Notes under the pieces: generated by a model | The model's database searches: none | The model's input: the letters and a program-made list of their open reading frames with translations, nothing else | What the model was told of the DNA's origin: nothing | Part shown: positions 41,564-49,294 of the stretch, one piece after another | How positions within the stretch are numbered: the first letter of the stretch is position 1 | Layout: every line of letters starts with the position of its first letter | Position numbers and translations under genes: made by a program | Source: Deinococcus grandis | GTDB lineage: Bacteria > Deinococcota > Deinococci > Deinococcales > Deinococcaceae | Direction: 5' to 3' | Assembly: GCF_001485435.1 (NCBI RefSeq) | Contig: NZ_BCMS01000006.1 | Coordinates: 1 to 64,000, forward strand | DNA length: 64,000 nucleotides

Positions 41564-41811
41564 CCGTCCGCATGACGCCCGGCGCGCCGTTCCTGGACGG
41601 GGCCGCGCCGGGCACCATCCAGGCCGATGCGAGCTGGCACCACTACGTGTGCCCTTGCGGCTGCGCTCAGGTGTACAGCGCCGCGCACGCCGTCGCGGGC
41701 GGCAGCGTGGAGACCGGTGACCTGACGCTCACGCCATCGCTCTGGCACAACGGCGAGGGGCAGTGCGGCTGGCATGGCTGGCTCCAGAACGGCGAGTTCC
41801 GCAGCGTCTGA
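41560..41811 (+). CDS. DUF6527-like small protein
   Basis: 83 aa from a GTG overlapping the endolysin stop. A CPCGC zinc-type motif and the ending LTLTPSLWHNGEGQCGWHGW with LQNGEF match the short 'lysis-region' proteins often named DUF6527, which sit next to endolysins. Cys and His placing suggests metal binding. Function unknown. Confidence 0.6.
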   Translation: MTVRMTPGAPFLDGAAPGTIQADASWHHYVCPCGCAQVYSAAHAVAGGSVETGDLTLTPSLWHNGEGQCGWHGWLQNGEFRSV

Positions 41812-42028
41812 GCGCAGCCGCCCCCATTCGTCCCCATTGGAATATTCCGGAATACTTTCTCCGCATTCCACGTGTCAGACGACGTGAGCGACGTTCCGCG
41901 TGACGACTTTACTGTTCGCGCGCCCCATTCCACCCATCGATGTCCCCAATCCACCCATGCCCATGGGTGGATTCGTCTTCCCGGCCCCTGCCCTTCGCGG
42001 TGGGGGCCGCGCCTTTACGAGGTGTTCC
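41812..42028 (+). other. Intergenic region with hairpin
   Basis: 217 bp without a gene. It contains GGAATATTCC near 41841 and a 12-bp-arm inverted repeat, AATCCACCCATG/CATGGGTGGATT (41948-41973), followed by CGTCTTCC. This is in the same place relative to the next gene as several terminator-like hairpins elsewhere in the window. Confidence 0.5.
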
Positions 42029-42751
42029 ATGACTCGAGTCCTTCGACTGTTCGTTCCCTTCCTCGCGCTGCTGCTGGCCCTGACGGGCGTGGCGGCCGCG
42101 CAGGCCTTCGACCTCTCGCCGATCCTGGCTGACCCGATCGGCTGGGCGGTTGCGATGACCACCAACCCGCTGCTGCTGGGCCTGTTCGTGTTCGGCGTGG
42201 TCGCCACCGTCAAGCGCGACGCCGAGCGCCGCAAGCCGCCCATCACCTGGAACCCCTGGCTGTGGCGGGGGATCGCGTTCGCGGTGGGCGTCGCATCGAG
42301 CGTGCTGCTGCGCATGATCGTCGTGCGCGTCCTGAACCGCGCGGGGGTGTCACTGGACCTCGGAGTGACGCTGCTCAACGGGTTCGCGGCAGGTGTCATC
42401 GCCGTGATCGGCCGTGACGGGCTGAAGACGACGCTGGGCTGGCTGGGCCGCAGTGACCTGCTCACGCAGCTGCTCGGCGGATCCGGCAGTGTGGCCGCGC
42501 CGGTGACGGTCACGGTGCCTCAGTCGCTGACTGGACTGCCTGCCGTGGCGACGGGGCTGCTGAGCGACCTGATCGCCGAGGTCCTGCGCGAAGCGAAGTT
42601 GCTGGCCACGCCGGAGCAGGTGATGCGCGTCGCCGTGGCGCTGGCCCCGGTCGCGCCGGACCTGCTCGACGGCGACGTGCACCTCAGCGCGCAGAACCGC
42701 AACCGGGTGCTGCAGGTCATCCTGGACCTGAAGACGGGCGGGCGGCTGTGA
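42029..42751 (+). CDS. Membrane protein with N-terminal signal segment
   Basis: 240 aa from ATG 42029. The N-terminal segment VLRLFVPFLALLLALTGVAA could be cleaved (AAAQA). Two further spans follow (NPLLLGLFVFGVVATVK; GIAFAVGVASSVLLRMIVVR), then a soluble helical part (LSDLIAEVLREAKLLATPEQ). Holin-like proteins in phage lysis regions can look like this. Exact role unclear. Confidence 0.55.
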   Translation: MTRVLRLFVPFLALLLALTGVAAAQAFDLSPILADPIGWAVAMTTNPLLLGLFVFGVVATVKRDAERRKPPITWNPWLWRGIAFAVGVASSVLLRMIVVRVLNRAGVSLDLGVTLLNGFAAGVIAVIGRDGLKTTLGWLGRSDLLTQLLGGSGSVAAPVTVTVPQSLTGLPAVATGLLSDLIAEVLREAKLLATPEQVMRVAVALAPVAPDLLDGDVHLSAQNRNRVLQVILDLKTGGRL

Positions 42752-43137
42752 CGCGACTCCTGGCGGCGCTGCTGGTGCTGCTCACGGCGTGCGCGCCGCT
42801 CGTGCAGGTGGCGCAGCCGGACGAGCGGGCCACCCTGACCCGCGCAGGCCTGAGCGTCACGCTGACCAACCCCGGCCCGGACGCCCTGACCGGCGACCCC
42901 AGCCGCGCCGGGGACGGCGTCGCGCTGACCGTGCAGGGCGTCGGGCTGGTGCCGGACGCCCAGGCGGCCCAGTGGTGCCGCGCGGCCACGTCGACGAGCT
43001 GGGCGTGCACCCTGCCGGATCTGCCGGTCGGTACTTCGCGGCGCGTGACGTTCACCGCCGGGACGCTGCTGGACGCCGCAGCGTTCGGGTACCGGCCTTC
43101 ACTGGGCGCTCGACCTGTCCTGATTTGGCTTCAATGA
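42748..43137 (+). CDS. Lipoprotein, possible outer spanin-like or exclusion protein
   Basis: 129 aa from a GTG overlapping the previous stop. VTRLLAALLVLLTAC has lipobox LTAC (Cys15). The mature part is a single beta-rich domain with a Cys pair (AAQWCRAATSTSWACTLPDL) and a typical beta-sandwich end (SRRVTFTAGTLLDAAAFGYR). It is last in the lysis cassette before a strong terminator. Confidence 0.55.
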   Translation: MTRLLAALLVLLTACAPLVQVAQPDERATLTRAGLSVTLTNPGPDALTGDPSRAGDGVALTVQGVGLVPDAQAAQWCRAATSTSWACTLPDLPVGTSRRVTFTAGTLLDAAAFGYRPSLGARPVLIWLQ

Positions 43138-43141
43138 CTAT

Positions 43142-43188
43142 GGCCCCCACCTTCCCCGGCTTCGGCCCGGGCGGGTGGGGGCCTTTTG
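43142..43188 (+). terminator. Terminator of the lysis operon
   Basis: GGCCCCCACC/GGTGGGGGCC, a 10-bp stem with a 22-base loop that itself pairs, then TTTTG. Confidence 0.75.
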
Positions 43189-43191
43189 TCA

Positions 43192-43236
43192 TTGTCCACA
43201 AAACGACGAAAATCCTGTGGACAACTCTGTGGATAA
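43192..43236. promoter_or_regulatory. Cluster of three DnaA-box-like sequences
   Basis: TTGTCCACA at 43192-43200, its complement TGTGGACAA at 43216-43224, and TGTGGATAA at 43228-43236. The last is an exact complement of the consensus TTATCCACA; the other two have one mismatch each. Three boxes in 45 bp in a non-coding gap suggest DnaA binding, for origin function or for control of the next gene. Confidence 0.6.
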
Positions 43237-43307
43237 CCCGTAATCTCAGCGCACAGACGCATCCTGGCACCCGAGAGAGGAGCCTTGCAGAGTCGCCCCG
43301 ACCGAGG

Positions 43308-43332
43308 AAACCCGCCAGACGCGGGGTTTTTT
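43308..43332 (+). terminator. Terminator or attenuator before the R-M gene
   Basis: CCCGC/GCGGG stem, five-base loop, followed by six T, 31 bp before the start codon of the restriction-modification gene. Confidence 0.55.
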
Positions 43333-43363
43333 CATGGGGCGACCTCGTCATGAGAGGAGACCC

Positions 43364-46096
43364 ATGGACCACGCAGCATTCGCCCGATTCTGGAGAAACG
43401 AGATCCCAAGAGCTGCTGAACGCGACAGCTATCAGAATCACTGGCGTGGTCTGTGTGAGATCGTGCGGCACCCTTTTCCCGGGGTGGACCCGAACTACAA
43501 ATTCGAGCGGAAAGTGCAGAAGGTCGGTACGAAGGACACGGGATTCGCCGACGTGTACAAAGCCAAGCATTTCATTGCGGAGTACAAGCGCCCCGGCCGG
43601 GACCTGGGGGCCGCTCGCCAGCAGGCGGCGCTATACGCATGGGAGCTCGGCAACCCACCCCTGCTGATCACCTCTGACTTCGCGCGGATTGAGGTGAACA
43701 CGGCGTTCACTGGGACCAGCCCGAAAACTTACCTGATTGGCCTGGACGACATCGAGCACAACCAGGTGATCAAGGGCGGCGACCTCACGGCGCTGGAGAT
43801 CCTGAACTCCGCTTTTCACGCGCCGGAAAACTTGGATCCGCGGCACTTCCGCGAACGGCTCACGACGACCGCCACGCGGCAGGTCGGGCAGGTCGCACTC
43901 CGCATGGGCCAGCGTGAGGGCAAGGCGCGGGCGGCGCACATGATGATGCGCCTCGTGTTCGCCCTCTTCGCGGAGGACGTCACCTTGCTCGAGCGCGGTC
44001 TCGTGACCCGGGTGCTCGAACGCAGCCGGGCCCACCCGGAGAACAGTCAGGCGTACTTCCAGGAACTGTTCCGCGCGATGAAGGGCGGTGGTGAGTTCTG
44101 GGGGCACGACATCCAGCACTTCAACGGCGGCCTGTTCGACGAGGCAGACGCTCTGGCCATCACGTCCGACGAGGCGGCCGCGCTGGTGGAGGCCGCGCAG
44201 CTGGACTGGTCAGAAGTGGAACCTAGCATCTTCGGCACGCTGTTCGAGAACGGCCTCGATGAGGACACCCGCAGCCGCCGCGGCGCGCATTACACCAGCG
44301 TGACGGACATTGAGCGCGTCGTCGACCGCGTCGTGATGGAACCCCTCTGGGCGGAATGGGACGCGCTGAGGCACGGGTTGCAGAAGATGAAGCGTCAGCA
44401 GCGAATCGAACAGCTGTTCGCGTTCCAGGACCGCGTGCGGGGCGTGCGGGTGCTGGATCCGGCCTGCGGGAGCGGCAACTTCCTGTTCGTGGCCCTGAAG
44501 AAGCTGCTCGACCTGGAGTACCAGATCCGTTCAGCCGTCACCATGAACGGCGTCGGCGAATTCGAGATGCCTCCACTCGTGCACCCCAAGCAGATGCTGG
44601 GCCTGGAAATCGAGCCGTTCGCGCACGAGCTGGCCAGCATCACGCTGTGGATGGGGTACATCCAGTGGAAACGCGCGCACGGTGGGCACTGGGAAACGCC
44701 GATCCTGCAGCACCTGAACAACATCCAGAACCGGGACGCGCTGCTCAACCCGGACGGCACCGAGGCGCAGTGGCCGGACGCGGAGTTCATCGTCGGGAAC
44801 CCGCCCTTCCTGGGTGACAAGATGATGCGCGCCCAGCTGGGCGGTGAGTACACCAACACCCTGCGGGGCGTCTACGCTGACCGGCTGCCTGCGCAGAGTG
44901 ACCTCGTGTGCTACTGGCCGGAGAAGGCGCGGGCCATGGTGGAATCGGGCGTTACGCGCCGGGCGGGTTTCGTGGCAACGAACAGCATCCGTGGCGGCAA
45001 GAATCGGGTGGTCCTTGATCGCATCAAGGCAACCGGTGACATCTTCATGGCGTGGCCTGATGAACCCTGGGAGCAGAACGGCGCGGCCGTCCGCGTCAGC
45101 CTCTTCGCGTTCGACAAGGGCATGGAAACCCAGAAGACGGTGAATGACCAGTTTGTCAGTGACATCACCGCCGACCTGACCTCGCGTATCGACGTGAAAT
45201 CCGCAGTGAAGCTCTCGGAGAACGGAGGGCGGAGCTTCATCGGTACACAGAAGGGCGGTGCCTTCGATATTCCTGCTGAATTGGCGCAGCAGTGGATCAA
45301 CGCCCCGAACCCGGATGGTGTGGAAAACGCGGATGTGCTGAAGCCCTGGGTGAACGGCATGGACCTGACGCGCCGGCCCAGCAACCGGTGGATCATCGAC
45401 TTCGCCCTGATGAGCGAGATGGAGGCGTCACGGTATCTAATGCCTATGGCGTACGTCGTTCAGCACATCCAGCCGGTTAAGAGTCAGAATCGTCGGGAGA
45501 ATAGGGCACGCCACTGGTGGCGGTTTGATGAGCCAGCTTCGAACTTGCGTGCCGGGCTCGCTGGCTTGACGCGCTTCATTGGCATTCCAAGGGTGGCCAA
45601 GCACCTTCTGCCGGTCTGGCTGCCCGAGGGCACACTGCCGGACTCACAGGTGGTGTCAATCGCGCGGGATGATGACTTCACATTCGGCGTCTTGGCCTCC
45701 ACAACACATCGCTGCTGGGCCCGGGCACAGGGCACGTACATGGGTGTTGGTAATGATCTGCGGTATACCCCCTCTACCTGCTTCGAGACCTTCCCATTCC
45801 CGGATCCAGCCCCTGAGCAGCGTGCAGACATCGAAAAGTGGGCGCGGTTCGTGGTGACGATGCGGGAGCACCTGCTGGCGCAGGACACGAAGGCGACGCT
45901 GACAGGCCTGTACAACGACGTGGTCCGCCTGCGCGCCGAGCCGGACGCCACGCATCCCGTCACGGCGCTCGTGAAGGCCCACGCGGACCTAGACAAGGCG
46001 GTGGCCGCCGCGTACGGCTGGGACTGGCCGCTGAGCGAGGACGATGTGCTCGCGCGACTACTGGCGCTGAACCTAGAGCGGGCCGCGACAGCCTGA
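43364..46096 (+). CDS. Type IIG restriction-modification enzyme, MmeI-like
   Basis: 910 aa from ATG 43364 (GAGGAG upstream). The N-terminal nuclease has a PD-(D/E)xK arrangement: GFADVYKAKHFIAEYKR with Asp63, Glu73 and Lys75. A helical linker leads to the adenine methyltransferase: DPACGSGNFLF (motif I, from residue 365), a motif near LGLEIEPFAHELA, and NPPF (motif IV, residue 479). The C-terminal part should hold target recognition. Nuclease, methylase and specificity in one chain is the MmeI family plan. Genome-carried copies defend the lysogen against other phages. Several ATG codons with short leaders exist upstream but lack a binding site. Confidence 0.85.
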   Translation: MDHAAFARFWRNEIPRAAERDSYQNHWRGLCEIVRHPFPGVDPNYKFERKVQKVGTKDTGFADVYKAKHFIAEYKRPGRDLGAARQQAALYAWELGNPPLLITSDFARIEVNTAFTGTSPKTYLIGLDDIEHNQVIKGGDLTALEILNSAFHAPENLDPRHFRERLTTTATRQVGQVALRMGQREGKARAAHMMMRLVFALFAEDVTLLERGLVTRVLERSRAHPENSQAYFQELFRAMKGGGEFWGHDIQHFNGGLFDEADALAITSDEAAALVEAAQLDWSEVEPSIFGTLFENGLDEDTRSRRGAHYTSVTDIERVVDRVVMEPLWAEWDALRHGLQKMKRQQRIEQLFAFQDRVRGVRVLDPACGSGNFLFVALKKLLDLEYQIRSAVTMNGVGEFEMPPLVHPKQMLGLEIEPFAHELASITLWMGYIQWKRAHGGHWETPILQHLNNIQNRDALLNPDGTEAQWPDAEFIVGNPPFLGDKMMRAQLGGEYTNTLRGVYADRLPAQSDLVCYWPEKARAMVESGVTRRAGFVATNSIRGGKNRVVLDRIKATGDIFMAWPDEPWEQNGAAVRVSLFAFDKGMETQKTVNDQFVSDITADLTSRIDVKSAVKLSENGGRSFIGTQKGGAFDIPAELAQQWINAPNPDGVENADVLKPWVNGMDLTRRPSNRWIIDFALMSEMEASRYLMPMAYVVQHIQPVKSQNRRENRARHWWRFDEPASNLRAGLAGLTRFIGIPRVAKHLLPVWLPEGTLPDSQVVSIARDDDFTFGVLASTTHRCWARAQGTYMGVGNDLRYTPSTCFETFPFPDPAPEQRADIEKWARFVVTMREHLLAQDTKATLTGLYNDVVRLRAEPDATHPVTALVKAHADLDKAVAAAYGWDWPLSEDDVLARLLALNLERAATA

Positions 46097-46178
46097 TCAA
46101 GCGGGCGTATGTGGCGTCGCGCATCCAGAGGCTGGATCTGAGGCAGCACGTTCCAGCAGTGCGTGTCATGCTGCGCGC

Positions 46179-46295
46179 GTGTCCCCTCACGACGACGCGA
46201 ACCGCGCCCTGATCGAGATCCTCCGTGCAGGCCTGCCCGCCGCGCCAACGCCTGCACCGGCACCGCAGGGCGAACGTCCAGCCGCACCCCGCTAA
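46179..46295 (+). CDS. Possible 38-aa protein
   Basis: A 39-codon frame from GTG 46179, with an ordered helix (HDDANRALIEILRAGLPAAP) and a Pro/Ala tail. It is followed after 9 bp by the next gene. There is no strong binding site. Low support. Confidence 0.3.
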   Translation: MSPHDDANRALIEILRAGLPAAPTPAPAPQGERPAAPR

Positions 46296-46304
46296 GCTGA
46301 CCGG

Positions 46305-46511
46305 ATGACGTTCCAGCCCGGCCGCCCCCTCCCTGCCGACCCACAGACCACCCAGGAGCGCACCCTGTACCACGCACCGCGGATGTCCGGCGTGATGGGC
46401 AGCATGACCCGCGAGGGCGGCACGTGGCAGTGGCGACAGCTGCGTGGCGACGGGCCGGACGCGTACGGCACGGGCGGCTGGAACGACCTGCAGAAGTGGC
46501 TCCAGGGATGA
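46305..46511 (+). CDS. Small hypothetical protein
   Basis: 68 aa, leaderless-type start: TAAGCT at 46293-46298 lies six bases before ATG 46305. It is glycine/tryptophan-rich (REGGTWQWRQLRGDGPDAYG) with a short helix at the end. Unrecognised. The convergent secreted-protein gene lies downstream. Confidence 0.45.
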   Translation: MTFQPGRPLPADPQTTQERTLYHAPRMSGVMGSMTREGGTWQWRQLRGDGPDAYGTGGWNDLQKWLQG

Positions 46512-46572
46512 ACGTACAAGATGCGAAGCCGGAAGCATGGCGACCAAGTGAACCACTCACCATGTGTCCTGA

Positions 46573-47535
46573 TCAGCAGCGGCGGTAGTACCCGCTGACG
46601 TACGTGCCGTTGCTGCGGCGGTACCCGTTCACCCAGCACTGCCCACCTGAGGAGGTGGCCGGCGCCGCACCTGGCGTGACGACTGGCGTGGGAGCCGTGA
46701 ACGTCGGGGCGGTGGTCACGGTCCTCTGGAAAGTGCCCTGGAAGGTGGGCGTCAGCGTGCGCCCAAGGGTCAGCTCCTGCAGGTAGGCGACCGGCCCGAC
46801 CACCCCGCTCTGGTAACTGCGGATGTCGTAGTACCCCGGCAGCAGTTCCGCGAGGTCGAGCACCGGCTGCCCACCTCCCGTGAACACCAGGAACACGTAC
46901 CCGGGGGCGATGGGGAGTTGCAGGCCCGCGCGGTCCGCTCGGGCGGGCGCGGCATAGAGGGCTGGGATGGTTAGCCGGGTGAGGCCGGAGGCAGGCACGG
47001 TAATGGTCACCCGTTGTGTGGTCTTGCCGGTGGCGCTGACGATCATGGGGTACGTACCGGGCTTCAGGCTCTGCGGGTCACGGACGGGCTGGTTGCCGTC
47101 GAGGATGACGAAGTAACTCCCGGTGGGGTTGTCGATCGTGAACGCCGGGAGCAGCGCGGGCGTAGTGGCATTGGGGGTGGCGGCGCTGGCGGGTGCCGCC
47201 GCAGCACTGGGTTGCAGCAGCAGCAGGGCCTGCGCGTCGCCCCTTGGGAGGACGCTGAGAGTGGTCTGACCCTGCTCGATGTCGGTGCTCAGGCCCCCTT
47301 CCGGACCGTCCCGCCAGGGGTTGGGGAGCAGGGCGGGGAAGGAGGTGAAGATCTTCCCCGCGACCGCGACCGTGTCACCCGTGACCCGCACGCAGCTGCC
47401 CTGGTAGGGGGCAGGGCAGGTCTGCGGGAGCCCGCCGAGGGCCTGGGCGAGCTGCCCGGCGACCGTGGCGGGCGTGGCGACCGCCAGAGACGGGAGGGTG
47501 AGGGCGGCGAGGGTGAGCCAGGCGCGAAGGGTCAT
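46573..47535 (-). CDS. Secreted protein with C-terminal VNGYRRSNGTYV-type motif
   Basis: 320 aa from ATG 47535. Signal peptide MTLRAWLTLAALTLPSLAVA with cleavage expected at AVA-TPA. There are two beta-rich domains (about 150-190 and 195-270) with PEGA-like character in the first (SYFVILDGNQPVRDPQSLKP). A Pro/Thr linker follows, then the end CWVNGYRRSNGTYVSGYYRR with two terminal Cys. That short end motif is widespread in surface-associated bacterial proteins. It is probably cargo acquired from a host; nothing ties it to virion assembly. Confidence 0.65.
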   Translation of the reverse strand: MTLRAWLTLAALTLPSLAVATPATVAGQLAQALGGLPQTCPAPYQGSCVRVTGDTVAVAGKIFTSFPALLPNPWRDGPEGGLSTDIEQGQTTLSVLPRGDAQALLLLQPSAAAAPASAATPNATTPALLPAFTIDNPTGSYFVILDGNQPVRDPQSLKPGTYPMIVSATGKTTQRVTITVPASGLTRLTIPALYAAPARADRAGLQLPIAPGYVFLVFTGGGQPVLDLAELLPGYYDIRSYQSGVVGPVAYLQELTLGRTLTPTFQGTFQRTVTTAPTFTAPTPVVTPGAAPATSSGGQCWVNGYRRSNGTYVSGYYRRC

Positions 47536-47692
47536 ACGGCAGCGTACCGGAGGGGGGAATGGGCCGGGAACACACATGCGTCACTTGTTCTTCTGGGCTG
47601 GCAGCCCGGGCCCTGTCGGGAAGATGATCTTGGCCCCTGGCGCCGCTCAGGTGAGGACAAGCGGGACGGGCGTGATCCCTACACTGACGGGC

Positions 47693-48418
47693 ATGTCTGA
47701 GCGTATGAACCTGAACATGGAGCCTCCGGAGCCTGCTGGAGACCGGGCGTGGCCGGAGTTCGTGCGGCACTCGTACGGGTCGAACGAGGGATTGACGGAC
47801 GATACGCAGAACAGTGAGGCGTACCCGTATGGGTACCTAGGGTGGTTCATCCGTATGGGGCATCACGTGGCGTCGCTGATCGGTGCGCACACGGGGCGGA
47901 CGGATGACGCGGCGGTGCTGGCAGCGGCGCTGCTGGGGGATATGGACGAAGAGCGGGACATGCAGCGGGAGCATCCGGAGGGGCTGGCGCTGCTGGATGA
48001 GGTGCAGGGGCTGCTGCTGGGGAAGTTGCGTCAGTTCAGCCTGCCGGTCGGGCCGCTGCTGTACGACGCGGATGAGGCAGTCTCGGTGCTGGAAGCGTGG
48101 GGACCGCGCATCGAGGGGTTCCACGGGAATGCGTGCGTGGCGCTGGTGAACTACCTGGAAAGTGTGAAAACCCGGTGCCAAGAACTGGGGGAAGTCAGGG
48201 TGCGGCGGGCCACTCCACCCGCAGTACTTCAGGTCAGCGAGGCGGAGGTGCGGGCGGACGTGGCGGAGCAGCTGCGAGACCTGGCGGTGGACGTGGAGGA
48301 GGGACGACTGCGCGTGCAGGAGGTTCGCACAGGCCGACGGGGGTCACACGTGGAGGTGCTGATCATGGGACGGGTGACTCGCCGCGCGCCGGACACGGCG
48401 TCCAGCGAAGCCAGCTGA
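47693..48418 (+). CDS. Hypothetical protein, leaderless transcript likely
   Basis: 241 aa from ATG 47693. TACACT (47680-47685) lies seven bases before the start, as in leaderless Deinococcus genes. The N-terminal 170 residues are helical, with an acidic patch (ALLGDMDEERDMQREHPEGL). The C-terminal 70 residues have alternating Arg/Glu strands and helices (DVAEQLRDLAVDVEEGRLRV). No family is recognised. Confidence 0.55.
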   Translation: MSERMNLNMEPPEPAGDRAWPEFVRHSYGSNEGLTDDTQNSEAYPYGYLGWFIRMGHHVASLIGAHTGRTDDAAVLAAALLGDMDEERDMQREHPEGLALLDEVQGLLLGKLRQFSLPVGPLLYDADEAVSVLEAWGPRIEGFHGNACVALVNYLESVKTRCQELGEVRVRRATPPAVLQVSEAEVRADVAEQLRDLAVDVEEGRLRVQEVRTGRRGSHVEVLIMGRVTRRAPDTASSEAS

Positions 48419-48544
48419 AGTCCGGTCGAATACGTTGACTATTGATGAGACGGAGTACTGACTCGACGTGAAATTCGCACCTTCGCACCTCGACGCCTAA
48501 CCGTCATTCCCGCTTGGCTGGGCGGCCATGTGGGGCGACCCTCC

Positions 48545-48805
48545 TCAGTCCTGCATGCGGGCCAGGAACCACCCATGCGGGTGCGCCCCTTCCTTCTCGT
48601 CTAACCGGTGCACCTCCATCGTCACAGGGCCGCACTGGATGACCCAGCAGTCGCGGCTGGGCTCCCCGAGCCACCAGCGGCCGCCGGCGCGGTACTGGTC
48701 GAGGACCTGCGTGAGGTGGTACGTCCGGCCCGCCCAGCGGATGACCTTCGGGGTGCCGTCCGGGGTGAGGTGCGTGACCTCGCAGGGCTGCTGGATGGCG
48801 CGCAT
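48545..48805 (-). CDS. DUF6504-like protein
   Basis: 86 aa from ATG 48805, leaderless (TACCCT six bases before). The order VIRWAGRTYHLTQVLDQYRA, GGRWWLGEPSRDCWVIQCGP, then a final EVHRLDEKEG and W matches DUF6504. That small beta domain is found fused to or encoded near Y-family polymerases and other mutagenesis genes in several bacteria. The match was judged by eye. It is divergent from the next gene with an overlapping promoter. Confidence 0.6.
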   Translation of the reverse strand: MRAIQQPCEVTHLTPDGTPKVIRWAGRTYHLTQVLDQYRAGGRWWLGEPSRDCWVIQCGPVTMEVHRLDEKEGAHPHGWFLARMQD

Positions 48806-48811
48806 GCCTAC

Positions 48812-48821
48812 AGGGTACGGT
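48812..48821. promoter_or_regulatory. Overlapping divergent -10 elements
   Basis: Minus-strand TACCCT (48812-48817) and plus-strand TACGGT (48816-48821) share two bases, and each lies six or seven bases before an ATG. Only one of the two leaderless genes should be able to fire at a time. Confidence 0.5.
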
Positions 48822-48828
48822 GGGCGGC

Positions 48829-49101
48829 ATGGACGTCCGAGACCTGACCGCCGTGGAGATCGCTGACCTGCTGGACGCCGCGTGGCGCGAGGACCAGGGG
48901 GAAGCGGTGCGCGGGCCGGATCAGGAGACCCGCACCTACCTCGCGGATCGCCTGGGCTGCGACGAGGACCTGCGGGCCGAGGCGTGGGCGGCGTGGCGTG
49001 ATGAGCTGATCGCGGATGGCCGCAGCGTCGACGAGGCGGAGTACTGGCTGGACGTGGAGTTCCTGCAGCCCTGCCCCGAGGATCACCCCACTGGGGACTG
49101 A
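48829..49101 (+). CDS. Small acidic hypothetical protein
   Basis: 90 aa from ATG 48829, leaderless type. It is a strongly acidic, helical protein (DLTAVEIADLLDAAWREDQG; RLGCDEDLRAEAWAAWRDEL). Size and charge would suit a DNA mimic or antitoxin, but no partner is evident apart from the divergent DUF6504-like gene. Confidence 0.5.
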   Translation: MDVRDLTAVEIADLLDAAWREDQGEAVRGPDQETRTYLADRLGCDEDLRAEAWAAWRDELIADGRSVDEAEYWLDVEFLQPCPEDHPTGD

Positions 49102-49221
49102 GCACACAGAAGACTGCGTCAGTGGGATTGACCCTGCTGGCGCAGATTCAATCGTGCGCATTGCGTGACTTCAACCCGCCTTTCGTGCACTTCATGAGAG
49201 TTGGGGCCGTTGAATGAGCAG

Positions 49222-49248
49222 ATTTCAGTGTGTTTCGTCAACTGAAAT
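49222..49248. other. Inverted repeat next to the recombinase gene; attachment or resolution site candidate
   Basis: ATTTCAGT (49222-49229) and ACTGAAAT (49241-49248) flank an 11-bp centre. The repeat is 47 bp past the 3' end of the tyrosine recombinase gene in a non-coding gap. Tyrosine recombinases bind such arm pairs at core sites. Confidence 0.45.
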
Positions 49249-49294
49249 GCAGCTCGGCAGAACGATGTGCAGTGATGCGCGGGCAGTTGTCCGG

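Noticed and set aside
43364..46096. Reading the large methyltransferase as a BREX PglX or DISARM component
   Set aside because: It has its own N-terminal PD-(D/E)xK nuclease and none of the partner genes of BREX or DISARM are nearby; a single-chain MmeI-like enzyme fits better.
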